64,000 nucleotides of DNA from an uncultured Paraburkholderia sp. GTDB taxonomy: Bacteria; Pseudomonadota; Gammaproteobacteria; Burkholderiales; Burkholderiaceae. Each line of letters starts with the position of its first letter. Position 1 is the first letter of the stretch. The stretch spans positions 496,001 through 560,000 of the forward strand of contig CALNWN010000002.1 in assembly GCA_940746715.1 (NCBI GenBank), in the 5' to 3' direction. Positions 18,880 to 29,345 of the stretch are shown in pieces. Below the pieces are notes generated by a model that worked only from the letters and a program-made list of their open reading frames with translations, was not told the origin of the DNA and ran no database searches. The position numbers and the translations under genes were made by a program.

Positions 18880-21520
18880 ATGAACGAACCCGTCGACCCC
18901 GACAAACAGGACGTTCTGCCGCCTCCCGCCGCGCCTGAGCGGCGCCGCGCGCCTCGACGCTCGCGAGCCGGCCTTCGAGCCGCAGCCCTTCGTCATCGAC
19001 GAAGAAGCGGCGCGCCGCCCTTTTGCCGCGAAGCTCGAGGAGTGGTTCGAACAACGCGGTTGGCAGCCGTTCGACTTCCAGAGGGAAGTCTGGCGGGAAA
19101 TGGAAAGAGGCGCGAGCGGCTTGCTGCATGCAACCACGGGCGCGGGCAAGACGTGGGCCGTGTGGTTCGGTGCGCTCGCCGCATTTGGCCGGAACGGCTC
19201 GTCCAGCGCCAGTTCCAGGTCCACGCCCGTGTCCAGTTCCGCGCCCACGCGCAAGCAGGCGGCACCCACGCAGCCCGAGCCGCTCACGGTTCTGTGGATT
19301 ACGCCGATGCGCGCCCTCGCTGCCGACACGGCGCGCGCATTGCAAAGCTCGGCCACCGAACTGGCCGTGCCGTGGACAGTCGGTTTGCTAACCGGCGACA
19401 CCTCCCCGGCCGAACGCGCGCGCCAGAACCGGCGCATGCCGTCCGCGCTGCTTACGACACCCGAGAGCCTGACGCTCATCCTCACAAGGCCCGATGCGCG
19501 GGAAGTGCTCTCCCATGTGAGGCTCGTGATTGTCGACGAATGGCACGAATTGCTCGGCAACAAGCGCGGCACGCATACGCAGCTGGCGCTCGCGCGACTC
19601 GCGCACTGGCGGCCCGGCTTGCAGGTGTGGGGTTTGTCGGCGACGCTCGGCAATCTTGCCTTCGCAGCCGAGGTACTGCTCGCGCCGGTCAGGACACCGC
19701 GCGTGAGCGTGCACGGCAAGTTGCCGAAAGCGTTGATCGTCGATACGGTCATTCCGGAGACCATCGAGCGGTTCCCGTGGGGCGGTCATATGGGCTGCGC
19801 CAGGTCCCGGCCGTGGCCGCTGCAATCGGCGAGGCGAGCACCTCGCTCGTATTCACGAACACCCGCTCGCAATGCGAAGTCTGGTATCAGGCGCTGCTCG
19901 AAGCGCGGCCCGACTGGGCCGGCGCGATCGCTTTGCATCACGGCTCGCTCGATCAGGAAGTGCGCGAGTGGGTCGAGCGCGGCCTGAAGAGCGGCCTTCT
20001 GAAAGTGGTTGTGTGCACATCGAGTCTGGATCTCGGCGTCGACTTTCTGCCGGTTGAACGCGTCTTCCAGATCGGCTCGCCGAAAGGCGTCGCGCGTTTG
20101 ATGCAGCGTGCGGGCCGCTCAGGCCATGCGCCCGGCCGGCCGTCGCGCGTGACGATCGTGCCCACGCACGCGCTCGAACTCGTCGAAGCGGCGGCCGCGC
20201 GAAGCGGTCGAAAAGCGGCAAATAGAAGGCCGCGACACGCCTGAAAAACCGTTCGACGTTCTGGTCCAGCATCTGGTGACGGTCGCCATCGGCGGAGGCT
20301 TCGAGGCGCGCGCTCTATGACGAAGTTCGCAGCGCCTACGCGTACCGCAATCTGACGCAGCAGGAATTCGACTGGGCGTTAGGCTTCGTGGAAGGCGGCG
20401 GCACCGCGCTGCGCGCCTATCCGGACTACCACCGCGTGGTGCGCGAAAACGACGGCATGTACCGCGTGCCCCGCGAAGACTGGTGCGCCGGCATCGCAAC
20501 AACGTCGGCACCATCGTCGCGAACGGCACGCTCAATGTCGCCTATCTGGCGGGCGGGCGCATCGGCGCAATCGAGGAGTCGTTTATTTCACGCCTGAAAC
20601 CGGGCGCTATCTTTACCTTCGGCGGACGCGCGCTCGAATTGATTCGCGTGCAGGACATGACCGCGTGGGTGAAACGCGCGACGTCCGCGCGCGGCGCGAT
20701 GCCGCAATGGGCCGGCAGCCGCATGCCGCTCTCCTCCGAACTCGCGGAAGCGACCTTAACGATGCTGGCGCGCGCCGCCGACGGCATCTATGAGGAACCG
20801 GAAATGCGCGCGGTCCGGCCGCTGCTCGAATTGCAGCAGAAATGGTCGGCGTTGCCGGAGCCCGGCGTGCTGGTCGCCGAAGTACTCAAATCGCGCGAAG
20901 GCCATCACTTCTTCTGTTATCCATTTGCGGGGCGAACTGCACATCGATCGGTTTGGGCGCATTGCTGGCATGGAGAGTCGCGCGAGAAAAGCCGGGTACT
21001 TTTTCCATTTCAATGAACGACTATGGTTTCGAATTGTTGTCCGCGCAACCATTCGACTGGGTCGCGGAATTGCAGCGCGGGTTGCTGTCGGCGGAAGAAC
21101 TGGATCGCGACATTCTCGCGAGCCTGAATTCTTCGGAATTATCGAGGCGCCGCTTTCGTGAAATTGCGCGCGTGTCCGGACTCGTGTTTCAGGGGCACCC
21201 CGGGCAGCAGAAGAGCGCGCGGCAATTGCAGGCGTCGAGCGGCCTTTTCTACGAGATATTCCGCAATCACGACAGCGGCAATCTGTTACTCGACCAGGCG
21301 GACGCGGAGGTGCTTTTGCAGGAACTCGACGCCAAACGCATTCGCACCGCGCTGCAGCGGATGAACGCGAGCCGCCTCGTTCTCACGCAGCCGAAAAAAA
21401 CCGACTCCGTTTGCGTTTCCGCTCATCGTCGGACGGCTGCGCGAGAAAGTCAGCACGGAGAAGCTCGCGGATCGCGTGGAGCGGATGCTCGCGGAGCTGG
21501 AAAAGGCGGCCCGCGTATGA
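18880..21520 (+). pseudogene. Ligase-associated DEXH-box helicase (Lhr-like), multiply frameshifted
   Basis: Fragments in all three frames together encode about 870 residues. Motifs: Walker [34 protein letters not shown] (DEAH-like), LSATLGN, then [36 protein letters not shown], and the Lhr-type winged-helix C-terminus ending [10 protein letters not shown]. Frameshifts lie near 18935, 19795, 20215, 20310, 20492, 20930-20950 (including an ATCG duplication at 20943-20950) and 21400 (an extra A in an A run). In complete clusters this helicase works with an exonuclease, an ATP-dependent ligase and PdeM; the first two are absent here. The stop overlaps pdeM (ATGA). Confidence 0.88.
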
Positions 21521-22180
21521 AGCCTGCTGCGCTGCCGGTCGACATTGCGGGCCACCCGCTCGTGCTATCGAGTTTGCGCGCGGCCTTCGATCCTGCGCTG
21601 CGCTGCCTGCTCGTCGCCGATGCGCATTTCGGCAAGGACGCGGTATTCCGTGCGCGCGGCGTGCCGGTGCCGGTTGGTTCCACCGGGGACAACCTGATGC
21701 GCCTCGACATACTCATCGCCAAATTCGAACCGGCCATGCTGGTCTTTCTCGGTGACCTGCTGCATGCGCGCGAGGCGCACGCCGAAGAAACGCTCGATGC
21801 GTTGCAAGTCTGGCGCACGCGGCACGCGAGTTTGCGGATCGTGCTGGTGGAAGGCAATCATGACCGGCACGCGGGCGCCTTACCTGAGGCGCTTCGCGTC
21901 AACTATGTGCAGGAGCCGTGGCGCATCGGACCGTGGGCGCTGTGTCATCACCCGCAGACCGCCGATGGTGCCTATGCACTAGCCGGCCATCTGCATCCCG
22001 TCTATCGGATCGCAACGCGTAACGACTCCGTCCGCGTGCCATGCTTTCGTTTCGGCGGGCAATGCGGCGTGCTGCCGGCGTTCGGCAGCTTTACCGGCGG
22101 CGCGCGCGACGACGGCCGCATGAACGGAGAAAAGGGTTTTCGTCGTGGCTCACGACAAGATCATTGAAGTGCCGGGCTAG
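21517..22180 (+). pseudogene. pdeM: Ligase-associated endonuclease PdeM, 3' frameshift
   Basis: A metallophosphoesterase of about 220 residues with motifs LLVADAHFGKDA, LVFLGDLLHAR, VEGNHDRHAG, CHHPQ and LAGHLHPVY, matching PdeM of the ligase-associated DNA damage response cluster. The catalytic domain is intact. One extra G near 22133 (AAGGGTTTTC) shifts the final residues, so the natural end VFVVAHDKIIEVPG is lost and the frame ends at 22167. This truncation is mild and activity might remain. It starts inside the helicase stop. Confidence 0.82.
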
Positions 22181-22294
22181 GCCGTCACACCGAGCACGGC
22201 AGCGCGTTTTCCTCATACCAGTCGCAACAGACCACGCGGATTCGCGGCCAGCCAACACATTCGCACGCGATCTTTTCCGCAAGCGCATGCACCA

Positions 22295-23569
22295 TTGCCC
22301 GCGCTCGGCGCCGCACTGTTTGACAGCCAGGCCCGCGCAAGCCCGCCGCGCGGGCGTCGCGGCATACGCGGGCAGCTGGTGCTGCCCGAAGACGCCGGCT
22401 TCAACGAAGCGCGCAGCATCTGGAATGCGATGATCGACCGCCGCCCGGCGATGATCCTGCGCTGCGCGGGAGTCGCCGACGTGCGCCGCGGCATCGCCTT
22501 CGCGCGCGCCAACAACCTGCCGCTCGCAGTGCGCGGCGGCGGCCATAACATTGCCGGCAGCGCGCTTTGCGAAGACGGCCTCGTGATGGATTTCTCGCGG
22601 ATGAAATCCGTGCGGATTGACCCCGTGGCAAGACGCGCGTATGTCGAACCCGGCGCGACGCTCGCGGACTTCGATCATGAAGCGCAGGCCTTCGGGCTCG
22701 CGACGCCGCTCGGCATCAATTCGACCACCGGCGTTGCGGGCTTGACGCTTGGCGGCGGCGGCAACTTCGGCGTCGTCACTTCGTTCGAGTTTGCGCTGCA
22801 TCCGGTCGGACCGATGGTGTACGGCGGGCTCGTCGTTTTTCCGCTCGCTCAGGCCAGGGACGCACTCGTCAAATATCGCGCGGCATCCACGCAGATGCCC
22901 GACGATCTGTCCGTATGGGCGGTGCTGCGGCTCGCGCCGCCGCTGCCGTTCCTGCCCACCGACGTCCACGGTCAGCCGGTCATCATCTTCGCGAACTACT
23001 ACACGGGACCGACCGCCAACGGTCCTTCGGCGGTCGCACAAGTGAAGACGTTCGGCACGCCGGTCGGCGAACATCTCGGCGAAATGCCGTTCGTGATGTG
23101 GCAGCAGGCGTTCGACCCGCTGCTCACGCCGGGATCGCGCAACTACTGGAAGTCGCACAATCTTGCCGGCATCGACGACGGCCTCATCGACGCACTACTT
23201 CAGTCGATCGAGAATCTGCCTTCGCCGCAGTGCGAGATTTTCTTCGGCCAGATCGGCGGGCAAACGCAGCGCGTGCCCGTGAACGCGACCGCTTATTCGA
23301 ACCGCGATACGCACTACGCGATGAACGTGCATGGCCGCTGGGAAAATCCCGCCGACGACGATCGTTGCATCGGTTGGGCTCGCGCATTTTTCGACGCCGC
23401 GGTGCCCTTCTCGCTCGGCAGCGTCTACGTGAACTTCATGACCCAGGAAGAAGGAGGCCGCGTTGCCGATGCATACGGCCCGAACTACGAACGGCTCGTC
23501 GCTGTGAAGAGCCGCTACGATCCGCATAACCTCTTCCGTCATAACCAGAACATTCGTCCCGCCATGTAA
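22295..23569 (+). pseudogene. FAD-linked oxidoreductase (berberine bridge enzyme-like) with internal deletion
   Basis: The product has the VAO-type FAD domain: AVRGGGHNIAGSA (covalent-FAD His region), GLATPLGINSTTGVAGLTLG, then a C-terminal BBE domain (NYERLVAVKSRYDPHNLFRH). In relatives, GLTLGGG is followed by about 43 residues before GGGGNFGVVTSFEF; here the two join directly at 22751-22765 in a GGC repeat. This indicates an in-frame loss of about 130 bases that removes part of the FAD site. The N-terminus is also irregular (SPPRGRRGIRG), and the TTG start is only formal. Predicted inactive. Confidence 0.72.
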
Positions 23570-23580
23570 CGGCGACCATT

Positions 23581-23615
23581 GAGGAATCCGCGCCGCTCGC
23601 CCGCGCGGATTCCTC
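23581..23615. terminator. Hairpin after the FAD oxidoreductase gene
   Basis: A 13-bp perfect stem (23581-23593 with 23603-23615, GAGGAATCCGCGC and complement) and a 9-base loop begin 11 bases after the stop codon. There is no T tract. It is a likely transcription end for the upstream gene. Confidence 0.6.
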
Positions 23616-23775
23616 GCCTCCCATGCATTCATGCCTCTCTGCGCGCGCAGCATGGGGTCAGGCACGGCACATGCTTCTTTATCATTGATCCCGGTCTATA
23701 TGGCCCGGTGTCACGGCATTACCCTTTTGATCGATAAAGAAAAACCGCCTCGATAAACGTAAAAGGACAACTATC

Positions 23776-24366
23776 ATGCGCAGACGACAATTCATCACGA
23801 CGGCCGGCGCGGCTTTTGCAACCGCGGGTCTCGGCCTCGCCGGTTGCACCACCACGTCCTCGTCTTCGAACGCGTCGGCGTCCGCCAACGCCAACAAGCG
23901 CGACACGATCAACGCCGGAGTCGACTCCACGCTTTCGCGTCTGTACGCGAATGTCGGCGGCTCGCGCGAACTCGTGGCGAAAGCGCGCGGCGTGCTGGTG
24001 TTCCCGTCGGTGATTTCGGCGGGCTTCTGGGTCGGCGGCCAATACGGCGAAGGCGCGCTGCGCGTGGGCGGTCGCACGACCGGCTACTACAGCACCGTGG
24101 CAGGATCGTTCGGCTTGCAGATCGGCGCGCAGTCGAAGGCGCTGATTTTCCTCTTCATGACGCAGGAAGCGCTCGACAAATTCCTCAATAGCCAGGGCTG
24201 GGCAGCAGGCGCGGACGCAACCGTTGCGGTGCTCAAGGTCGGCGCGAACGGCGCGATCGATACGTCGACGGCGACGAGCCCCGTCGAGGCGTTCGTGTTG
24301 ACGAACGGCGGGCTGATGGCCGGCGTATCGCTGGAAGGCACGAAGGTGTCGCGCCTCGTCATCTGA
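23776..24366 (+). CDS. SYLF (YSC84-related) lipoprotein
   Basis: This intact 196-residue protein has an N-terminal RRRQF Tat-like motif and a lipobox LAGC (Cys at about 25). A Ser/Ala/Asn-rich linker follows. The SYLF lipid-binding domain has VLVFPSVISAGFWVGGQYGE and GGLMAGVSLEG. It matches the BPSL1445-type lipoproteins of Burkholderia, outer-membrane or periplasmic proteins that bind lipids. It is transcribed alone after a 200-base spacer. Confidence 0.88.
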   Translation: MRRRQFITTAGAAFATAGLGLAGCTTTSSSSNASASANANKRDTINAGVDSTLSRLYANVGGSRELVAKARGVLVFPSVISAGFWVGGQYGEGALRVGGRTTGYYSTVAGSFGLQIGAQSKALIFLFMTQEALDKFLNSQGWAAGADATVAVLKVGANGAIDTSTATSPVEAFVLTNGGLMAGVSLEGTKVSRLVI

Positions 24367-24457
24367 GCGTTGATCATCTGATCTTGCTGGAAGCCGCGCG
24401 GCCGCCTCGCGGACCGCGTGGCAATCGCGCCTGGCCCTTCCGCCCGGCGGCTGGCAG

Positions 24458-24997
24458 TCACTCCGCCGGGAGCGTCATCTCTGCAATTTCGCAGCGCGGC
24501 CACTGGCGCAGCACGTCCGGTGCGAGCAGCAGTTTGGCTGCGCGGATACCGGCTCCCATCACAATCTGTGCGCGCTCGATCACGGCCGCATCGACGAGAA
24601 TGCGCCAGTCATCCGGCAAGCCGAAAGCCGTAATGCCGCCGAACTCCATTCCGCTCAGTTCGACCGCGACCTCGCGCTTCGCGAACGAGAGCCGCTGTGC
24701 GCCGAGCGCCGCCTTGACCGCGCCGTTGATGTCGAGCCGCAACGAGCCGAGCGAAACGAGCGCCGCGTAGTGCTCGCCGCCGTCTTTCTTGTAGCGCACC
24801 ACGATCGTATTCGCGCAGTCTTCCAGACCGAAGCCGTAGCGCGCGCTGAAGGCGGCAGTGTCCGAGGCGTCGTCGGTGACGGAGAAAACCGTGACGCCCT
24901 GCCGCGGAAGTTGTGCGAGCACAGGTGCGGGCAACGACGTGGCGAGTTCTCCGGCGGGAACCACGTCCAACTGCTTCAGGGCTTCGTGCGAATGCAT
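24458..24997 (-). CDS. YbaK/EbsC-type aminoacyl-tRNA deacylase
   Basis: The 179-residue protein starts at ATG 24997 (MHSHEALKQLD). The YbaK fold shows KREVAVELSGMEFGGITAFG, containing the conserved GGxxPxG-like loop (here GGITAFG) used for substrate binding in trans-editing enzymes. Proteins of this family hydrolyse mischarged Pro- or Cys-tRNA; this one also resembles ProX-like stand-alone editors. Intact and monocistronic. Confidence 0.8.
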   Translation of the reverse strand: MHSHEALKQLDVVPAGELATSLPAPVLAQLPRQGVTVFSVTDDASDTAAFSARYGFGLEDCANTIVVRYKKDGGEHYAALVSLGSLRLDINGAVKAALGAQRLSFAKREVAVELSGMEFGGITAFGLPDDWRILVDAAVIERAQIVMGAGIRAAKLLLAPDVLRQWPRCEIAEMTLPAE

Positions 24998-25191
24998 GGC
25001 TGATATTGGAAACGATGAGGAAAGCCTTCGCCATTCTAGCGGCATGCGCGCGGCGCCGGGCGGGGCGCGCGCAGAGCGCGCTTGCTATAGTCACAGGCAC
25101 AAGGTTTGCGAAAGTCAGCGATACAAAGGCTGCGCCCCGCCGAGCGGCTCGCGCATGCCAACCGGCGCCCGTACCCATCGAGACTTCGACC

Positions 25192-26527
25192 ATGGACATC
25201 GACACGCTTTCCGCCGAAAACCTCCAGCACGTGGCGCGCGCGCAGGCGAACTGGGCGATCGGAGCACTCAGGAAGTTTTCCGACGACCGCTGCTCCGCGA
25301 TGACGGCGAGCATCGCGTTCTACGCCGCGTTTTCCCTTGCGCCGACACTCGTCATGGTGATTGCAGTGGCCGGCTGGTTCTTCGGTGCCGAGGCCGCGCG
25401 CGGCGAACTGTTCGACCATATCCACGGACTGCTCGGCGACCAGGCGGCGGCGGGCGTGCAGACCATCGTCGAGAACGCGCATCACAGCGGCAGCGCGGGG
25501 GGCGGCATCTCGGCCATCATCTCGTTCACGATGCTGGCGATCGGCGCGTCTGCCACGTTTTCATCGCTGAACAGCGCGCTCAACGTCGTCTGGCCGTACA
25601 GCGGGCCGCGCACCTCCAGCGTGATCGCGCTCGTGCGCGTGCGGCTGATTTCGTTCGGACTCGTGCTCGGCGTCGCTTTTCTGCTGATCGTTTCGCTCGT
25701 GCTGGACACGGTGATTACCTTCATCGGCAAATGGCTGTGGGGCGACTCGCCTTATGTGGTGATCGGCAATCTGCTGCAGCTCGGCGTGGGCTTGCTGGTG
25801 CTCGCGTTTGCGTTTGCCGGCCTGCTCAAGTTCCTGCCCGACGCAAGCGTGCGTTGGCGCGTGCGCTCGTCGGCGCAAGCGTGCGTTGGCGCGTGCGCTC
25901 GTCGGCGGCGTCGTGGCGGCCGTGCTGTTTTCGGCGGGCAAGAAGCTGTTTGCGCTGTACCTCGCGCACGCGGGCATGGCCAGTTCGTTCGGCGCGGCGG
26001 GATCGCTCGCAGTGCTGCTCATGTGGCTGTATTTCTCGGCCGCGGTGCTGCTGCTCGCCGCGGAATTTTCGGCGGCCCGCGGCCGGCTCAACGATCCGCG
26101 CGGCGGCTGGGGCATCCAGGGCGATTCGCCGCCGGGAAGCCGCGCCAAGCTGGCGTCGGTGCTGGCGGCGTCGACGGTTCCGGCGAGTGTGGCTTTGCAC
26201 GCGGAAAAGCACGCGTTCGGTGCCGAAGACCACGCGCAACGCGCCGGGTTATCTGCTTTTGGTGGGCGGCGGTCGCGAGCGCGCGAGAAAGCATCGGTCG
26301 CGGCGACCGCGCTCAAGGTCGGACGCTCGGTGATTTCCGCTGAGGCAGAAGCCACGCATCTGGCCGCGGTGACGCTGCTGGGCGCAAGCCGCAAAGCGGC
26401 CGCCGCGAATCGCTACGTGCGCGCACACCCGTGGAAGTCTGTCGCCCTCGCCGCCGCGGGCCTCGCGGCAGCAAGCATGGCGCGGCACGCGCGACGAGAA
26501 CACCTCGACCCGATAGCGCGGCAGTGA
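25192..26527 (+). pseudogene. YihY/BrkB-family membrane protein with DUF883-like tail, frameshifted
   Basis: The first part (MDIDTLSAENLQHVARAQAN) and six predicted membrane segments (such as SIAFYAAFSLAPTLVMVIAV, LISFGLVLGVAFLLIVSLVL) match the YihY family. A 32-bp perfect tandem duplication at 25843-25906 plus a probable one-base loss throws the frame off at about residue 220. The remainder (GGVVAAVLFSAGKKLF, LLMWLYFSAAVLLLAAEF) continues in another frame to 26527. Its last about 60 residues (RYVRAHPWKSVALAAAGLAA) look like the C-terminal anchor of DUF883/ElaB proteins, an unusual end for YihY. Confidence 0.8.
25843..25906. repeat. 32-bp perfect tandem duplication
   Basis: Bases 25843-25874 and 25875-25906 are identical. 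The unit length is not a multiple of three and the duplication sits inside the YihY gene, so it shifts the reading frame. Exact identity suggests a recent event. Confidence 0.95.
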
Positions 26528-26907
26528 AGCGCCGCACCTTATTGGTGCGCTTGGATCACAATCGCTGAGACCTGTCTAGTCCGCTTTTCGGCCAATCCGC
26601 ATCGCGCTGCCTGAACAGGTGCCGGGCGGCGCCCCACCCGTTAGACGAGTTGTTTACGTATAACTTACAAATTAATGCCAAAAGGACATCAGTGGAAACG
26701 TTCGTCGTCAACAAAACAACAATAATGCGAGGGCAACGAAACAATATTGCAAAAAAGGAAACAATCGCGAACAGGCTTTAAATACAAGGCTTTGCGACGA
26801 TTGTCAGTTTTTGGCGACACTCTTTTTTTTCCAGTTCTTACCGATTGACGCGGTGAGCTATTCTCCTTTCCGCAACAAGTAAACTAATCATCTGCGTGGA
26901 GAAATGG
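26528..26907 (+). promoter_or_regulatory. Leader region of the porin gene
   Basis: This is a 380-base AT-rich spacer without a gene I can support. It contains several T- and A-tracts (26770-26835), which suit H-NS or OmpR-type regulation of a porin, but I cannot name a precise promoter. A GGAGAA ribosome site ends it, 5 bases before the porin ATG. Confidence 0.4.
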
Positions 26908-28092
26908 ATGAAACGAATCGCACTGTCTACCCTCTCGCTGGCGCTTCTCGGCGCTACCGGCGTCGCACACGCTCAAAGCAGCGTGACCCTGTATGGTTTG
27001 ATCGATGAATCGATCCAGTTCGCGCACAACACCGTCGACGCGACGGGCGCGAACAAGAACCAGCTCGGCCTAGTCGCCGGCAACCTGCAAGGCAGCCGTT
27101 GGGGCTTGAAGGGCACGGAAGATGTGGGCGGCGGTCTGAAGGCGCTGTTCCAGTTGGAAAACGGCTTTGATCCGAATAGCGGCCGTCTGAACCAGGGCGG
27201 TCGTATGTTCGGTCGTCAGGCTTACGTCGGTTTGACCGGCGGCCAGTGGGGTACGGTCACGCTGGGTCGCCAGTATGACCCGGTCGTCGACCTGGTCCAG
27301 CCGCTGACGGCAGACAACTACTTCGGTTCGACGTTCACGACGCCGGGCGACGTGGACAACAACGACAACACGTCGCGCACGAACAACGCTGTCAAGTACA
27401 CCTCGCCGGTGTGGGGCGGCTTCCAGTTCGAAGGCATGTACGCATTCGGCGGCGTCGCAGGTTCGACGGGCGCAGGCCAGACGTGGTCGGGCGCGGCAAC
27501 GTATGCAACGGGTCCGTTCAGCATTGCTGCCGGCTACTTCCGCGCAGACAACCCGCACACCACGGTTCCGACCCGCACGGGCTGGGCCGGCACGTCCGAC
27601 GGCACGTCGGGCGACAACCAGATCAACCCGTACGTGACCGCCAAGTCGATCGGCATCGCTTCGGTTGCTGTTCAATACGTCGCGGGCCCGTTCACGGCCA
27701 ACCTGCGTTACAGCAACGCACAGTACAAGCCGGACGCACAGTCGGGCTTCGGTTCGACCGAGAAGTACAACGTCGCAGGTGCGTACCTGGGCTACCAGGC
27801 AACGCCGGCACTGCTGGTTGGCTTGGGCTACATCTACACGAAGGCTAGCGGCGACGCGAGCGCAACGTACCACCAGGTTTCGCTGGGCGGCGACTACAAC
27901 CTGTCGAAGCGCACGGACATCTACCTGGTCGGCGCATACCAGCACGCGAAGGGCGATCAGCGCTCTGTGAACAGCGCCGGTATCCCGAACGGTCCGCTGG
28001 TCAGCGCAGGCGCCGCAGTCGGTTCGTACGGCTACAACTCGGCTTCCGCTTCGCAAGAAGTGGTCAGCCTGGGTATCCGCCACAAGTTCTAA
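26908..28092 (+). CDS. OmpC-type outer-membrane porin
   Basis: The 394-residue product has a 19-20-residue signal peptide (MKRIALSTLSLALLGATGVA, cut after AHA) and starts its barrel with QSSVTLYGLIDESIQ. Repeated amphipathic beta strands, GGRMFGRQAYVGLTGGQWGT near the pore loop, and a C-terminal aromatic end (VVSLGIRHKF) match Burkholderia/Bordetella trimeric porins. Final Phe is the assembly signal. I start at the ATG at 26908; the longer GTG start at 26896 would disrupt the signal peptide. Codon use is strongly biased, as in highly expressed genes. Intact. Confidence 0.95.
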   Translation: MKRIALSTLSLALLGATGVAHAQSSVTLYGLIDESIQFAHNTVDATGANKNQLGLVAGNLQGSRWGLKGTEDVGGGLKALFQLENGFDPNSGRLNQGGRMFGRQAYVGLTGGQWGTVTLGRQYDPVVDLVQPLTADNYFGSTFTTPGDVDNNDNTSRTNNAVKYTSPVWGGFQFEGMYAFGGVAGSTGAGQTWSGAATYATGPFSIAAGYFRADNPHTTVPTRTGWAGTSDGTSGDNQINPYVTAKSIGIASVAVQYVAGPFTANLRYSNAQYKPDAQSGFGSTEKYNVAGAYLGYQATPALLVGLGYIYTKASGDASATYHQVSLGGDYNLSKRTDIYLVGAYQHAKGDQRSVNSAGIPNGPLVSAGAAVGSYGYNSASASQEVVSLGIRHKF

Positions 28093-28128
28093 TGGGACTT
28101 GACGGACTGCTGAAGCTTACGCAGTTCG

Positions 28129-28167
28129 AAACCAGCCACCGGCTTCACGCCGGTGGCTGGTTTTTTT
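28129..28167 (+). terminator. Rho-independent terminator of the porin gene
   Basis: A 15-bp stem (28129-28143 with 28149-28163) with a 5-base loop is followed by an unbroken T run to 28167. It lies 36 bases after the porin stop. Confidence 0.95.
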
Positions 28168-28335
28168 CGTCCGCAGCATTGGGCTCTGCAGCGAGGAGCG
28201 GTCAGATCGCGCACAAAAAATAAGGCCGCCGACTCACCCCGCAAGGGGTTCATGGCGACCTTCATTTTCCTGATGCATGGTGTTCCGCCCGCCGGCGACG
28301 CGGCTAACCCGATCCACGGCGAAACGCCTGAACGC

Positions 28336-29208
28336 CTACCGCCGCTGCGCTTTGCCCTTCTCCGCCTGGGCCAGCGTCTGCGCCGGTTTCATATCGAGTT
28401 CATGTTCGACGCCGTCCGCGCCCACCGGCGCGCGGTACAGCACCAGCGCCCGCTCGCGCTGCAGCGTCGGCACTTCGGGCGACGCCTGCCAGTCGGGATC
28501 CGGAATCTCGCCGAACACCTGACGCAGCCGCTCGCCCCACGTGCGATGAATCATTTCGAAGTAGACATTGTCGTGATCGATCGAGACGAAGCGCGTGACG
28601 CGCAGCGAGTCTTTCTCGTAGACCAGCAAGTCGAGCGGCAACCCCACCGAGAGGTTGGAGCGCAGCGTCGAGTCCATTGAGATGAGCGCGCATTTTGCGG
28701 CTTCGTCGAGCGGCGTGGACGGCGTGAGCACCCGGTCGATGATCGGCTTGCCGTACTTCGCCTCGCCGATCTGGAAGTACGGATTCACCGCGGATGCCTC
28801 GATGAAATTGCCCGCCGCATAGATCATGAACAGACGCGGCCGGTTCCCGGCAATCTGTCCGCCGAGAATGAAGCTGCAATTGAAGTCGACGCCGAATTCC
28901 TGCAGCGTCGCCGCCTCCCGCTGATGCACCGAGCGCACCGCCTCGCCGATCACGCGCGCTGCGTCCGCCATGGTTGGCGCGGTCCACAGCGTGGGCTTCG
29001 CGGCATCCGCCGGCTCCGACAGTTCGTGCAGCACGGCTTGCGTGAGCGACAGATTGCCCGCGCCCAGCAGCACGAGCATGCGCTCGCCGGGCTGCTCAAA
29101 CACCGACATCTTGCGCGCGGTGCTGATGTGATCGACGCCCGCATTGGTCCTCGTGTCGGAAAGAAACACGAGACCTTCGTCGACGGTCATCGCTACGCAG
29201 TAGGTCAT
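28336..29208 (-). CDS. Anbu proteasome-like peptidase
   Basis: The 290-residue protein begins MTYCVAMTVDEGLVFLSDTR. Removal of Met exposes Thr as the N-terminal nucleophile, as in the Anbu (ancestral beta-subunit) family of Ntn hydrolases. Other family landmarks are MLVLLGAGNLSLTQ, FILGGQIAG and MDSTLRSNLSVG. I chose ATG 29208 because the nucleophile must follow it. It is the last gene of the transglutaminase/alpha-E/ATP-grasp cluster, an association known in many bacteria and proposed to act in peptide ligation or tagging and turnover. Intact. Confidence 0.9.
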   Translation of the reverse strand: MTYCVAMTVDEGLVFLSDTRTNAGVDHISTARKMSVFEQPGERMLVLLGAGNLSLTQAVLHELSEPADAAKPTLWTAPTMADAARVIGEAVRSVHQREAATLQEFGVDFNCSFILGGQIAGNRPRLFMIYAAGNFIEASAVNPYFQIGEAKYGKPIIDRVLTPSTPLDEAAKCALISMDSTLRSNLSVGLPLDLLVYEKDSLRVTRFVSIDHDNVYFEMIHRTWGERLRQVFGEIPDPDWQASPEVPTLQRERALVLYRAPVGADGVEHELDMKPAQTLAQAEKGKAQRR

Positions 29209-29345
29209 AGGGAAAAGTACCCGCAAAAAACAACTGAACGGCGCTATTGTAATGCGGCGCGAATGCGCCTCTTCACCGTATTACGGCCTTTGCGGGTTTG
29301 TACTTGATAGCAGTGGCGACTCGCGCGACGAGAGACCCGGCGCCG

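Noticed and set aside
24858-26343. Two long plus-strand frames (491 and 476 codons) overlapping YbaK and YihY
   Set aside because: They extend over the antisense YbaK gene and through the shifted YihY region; only the YihY part is real.
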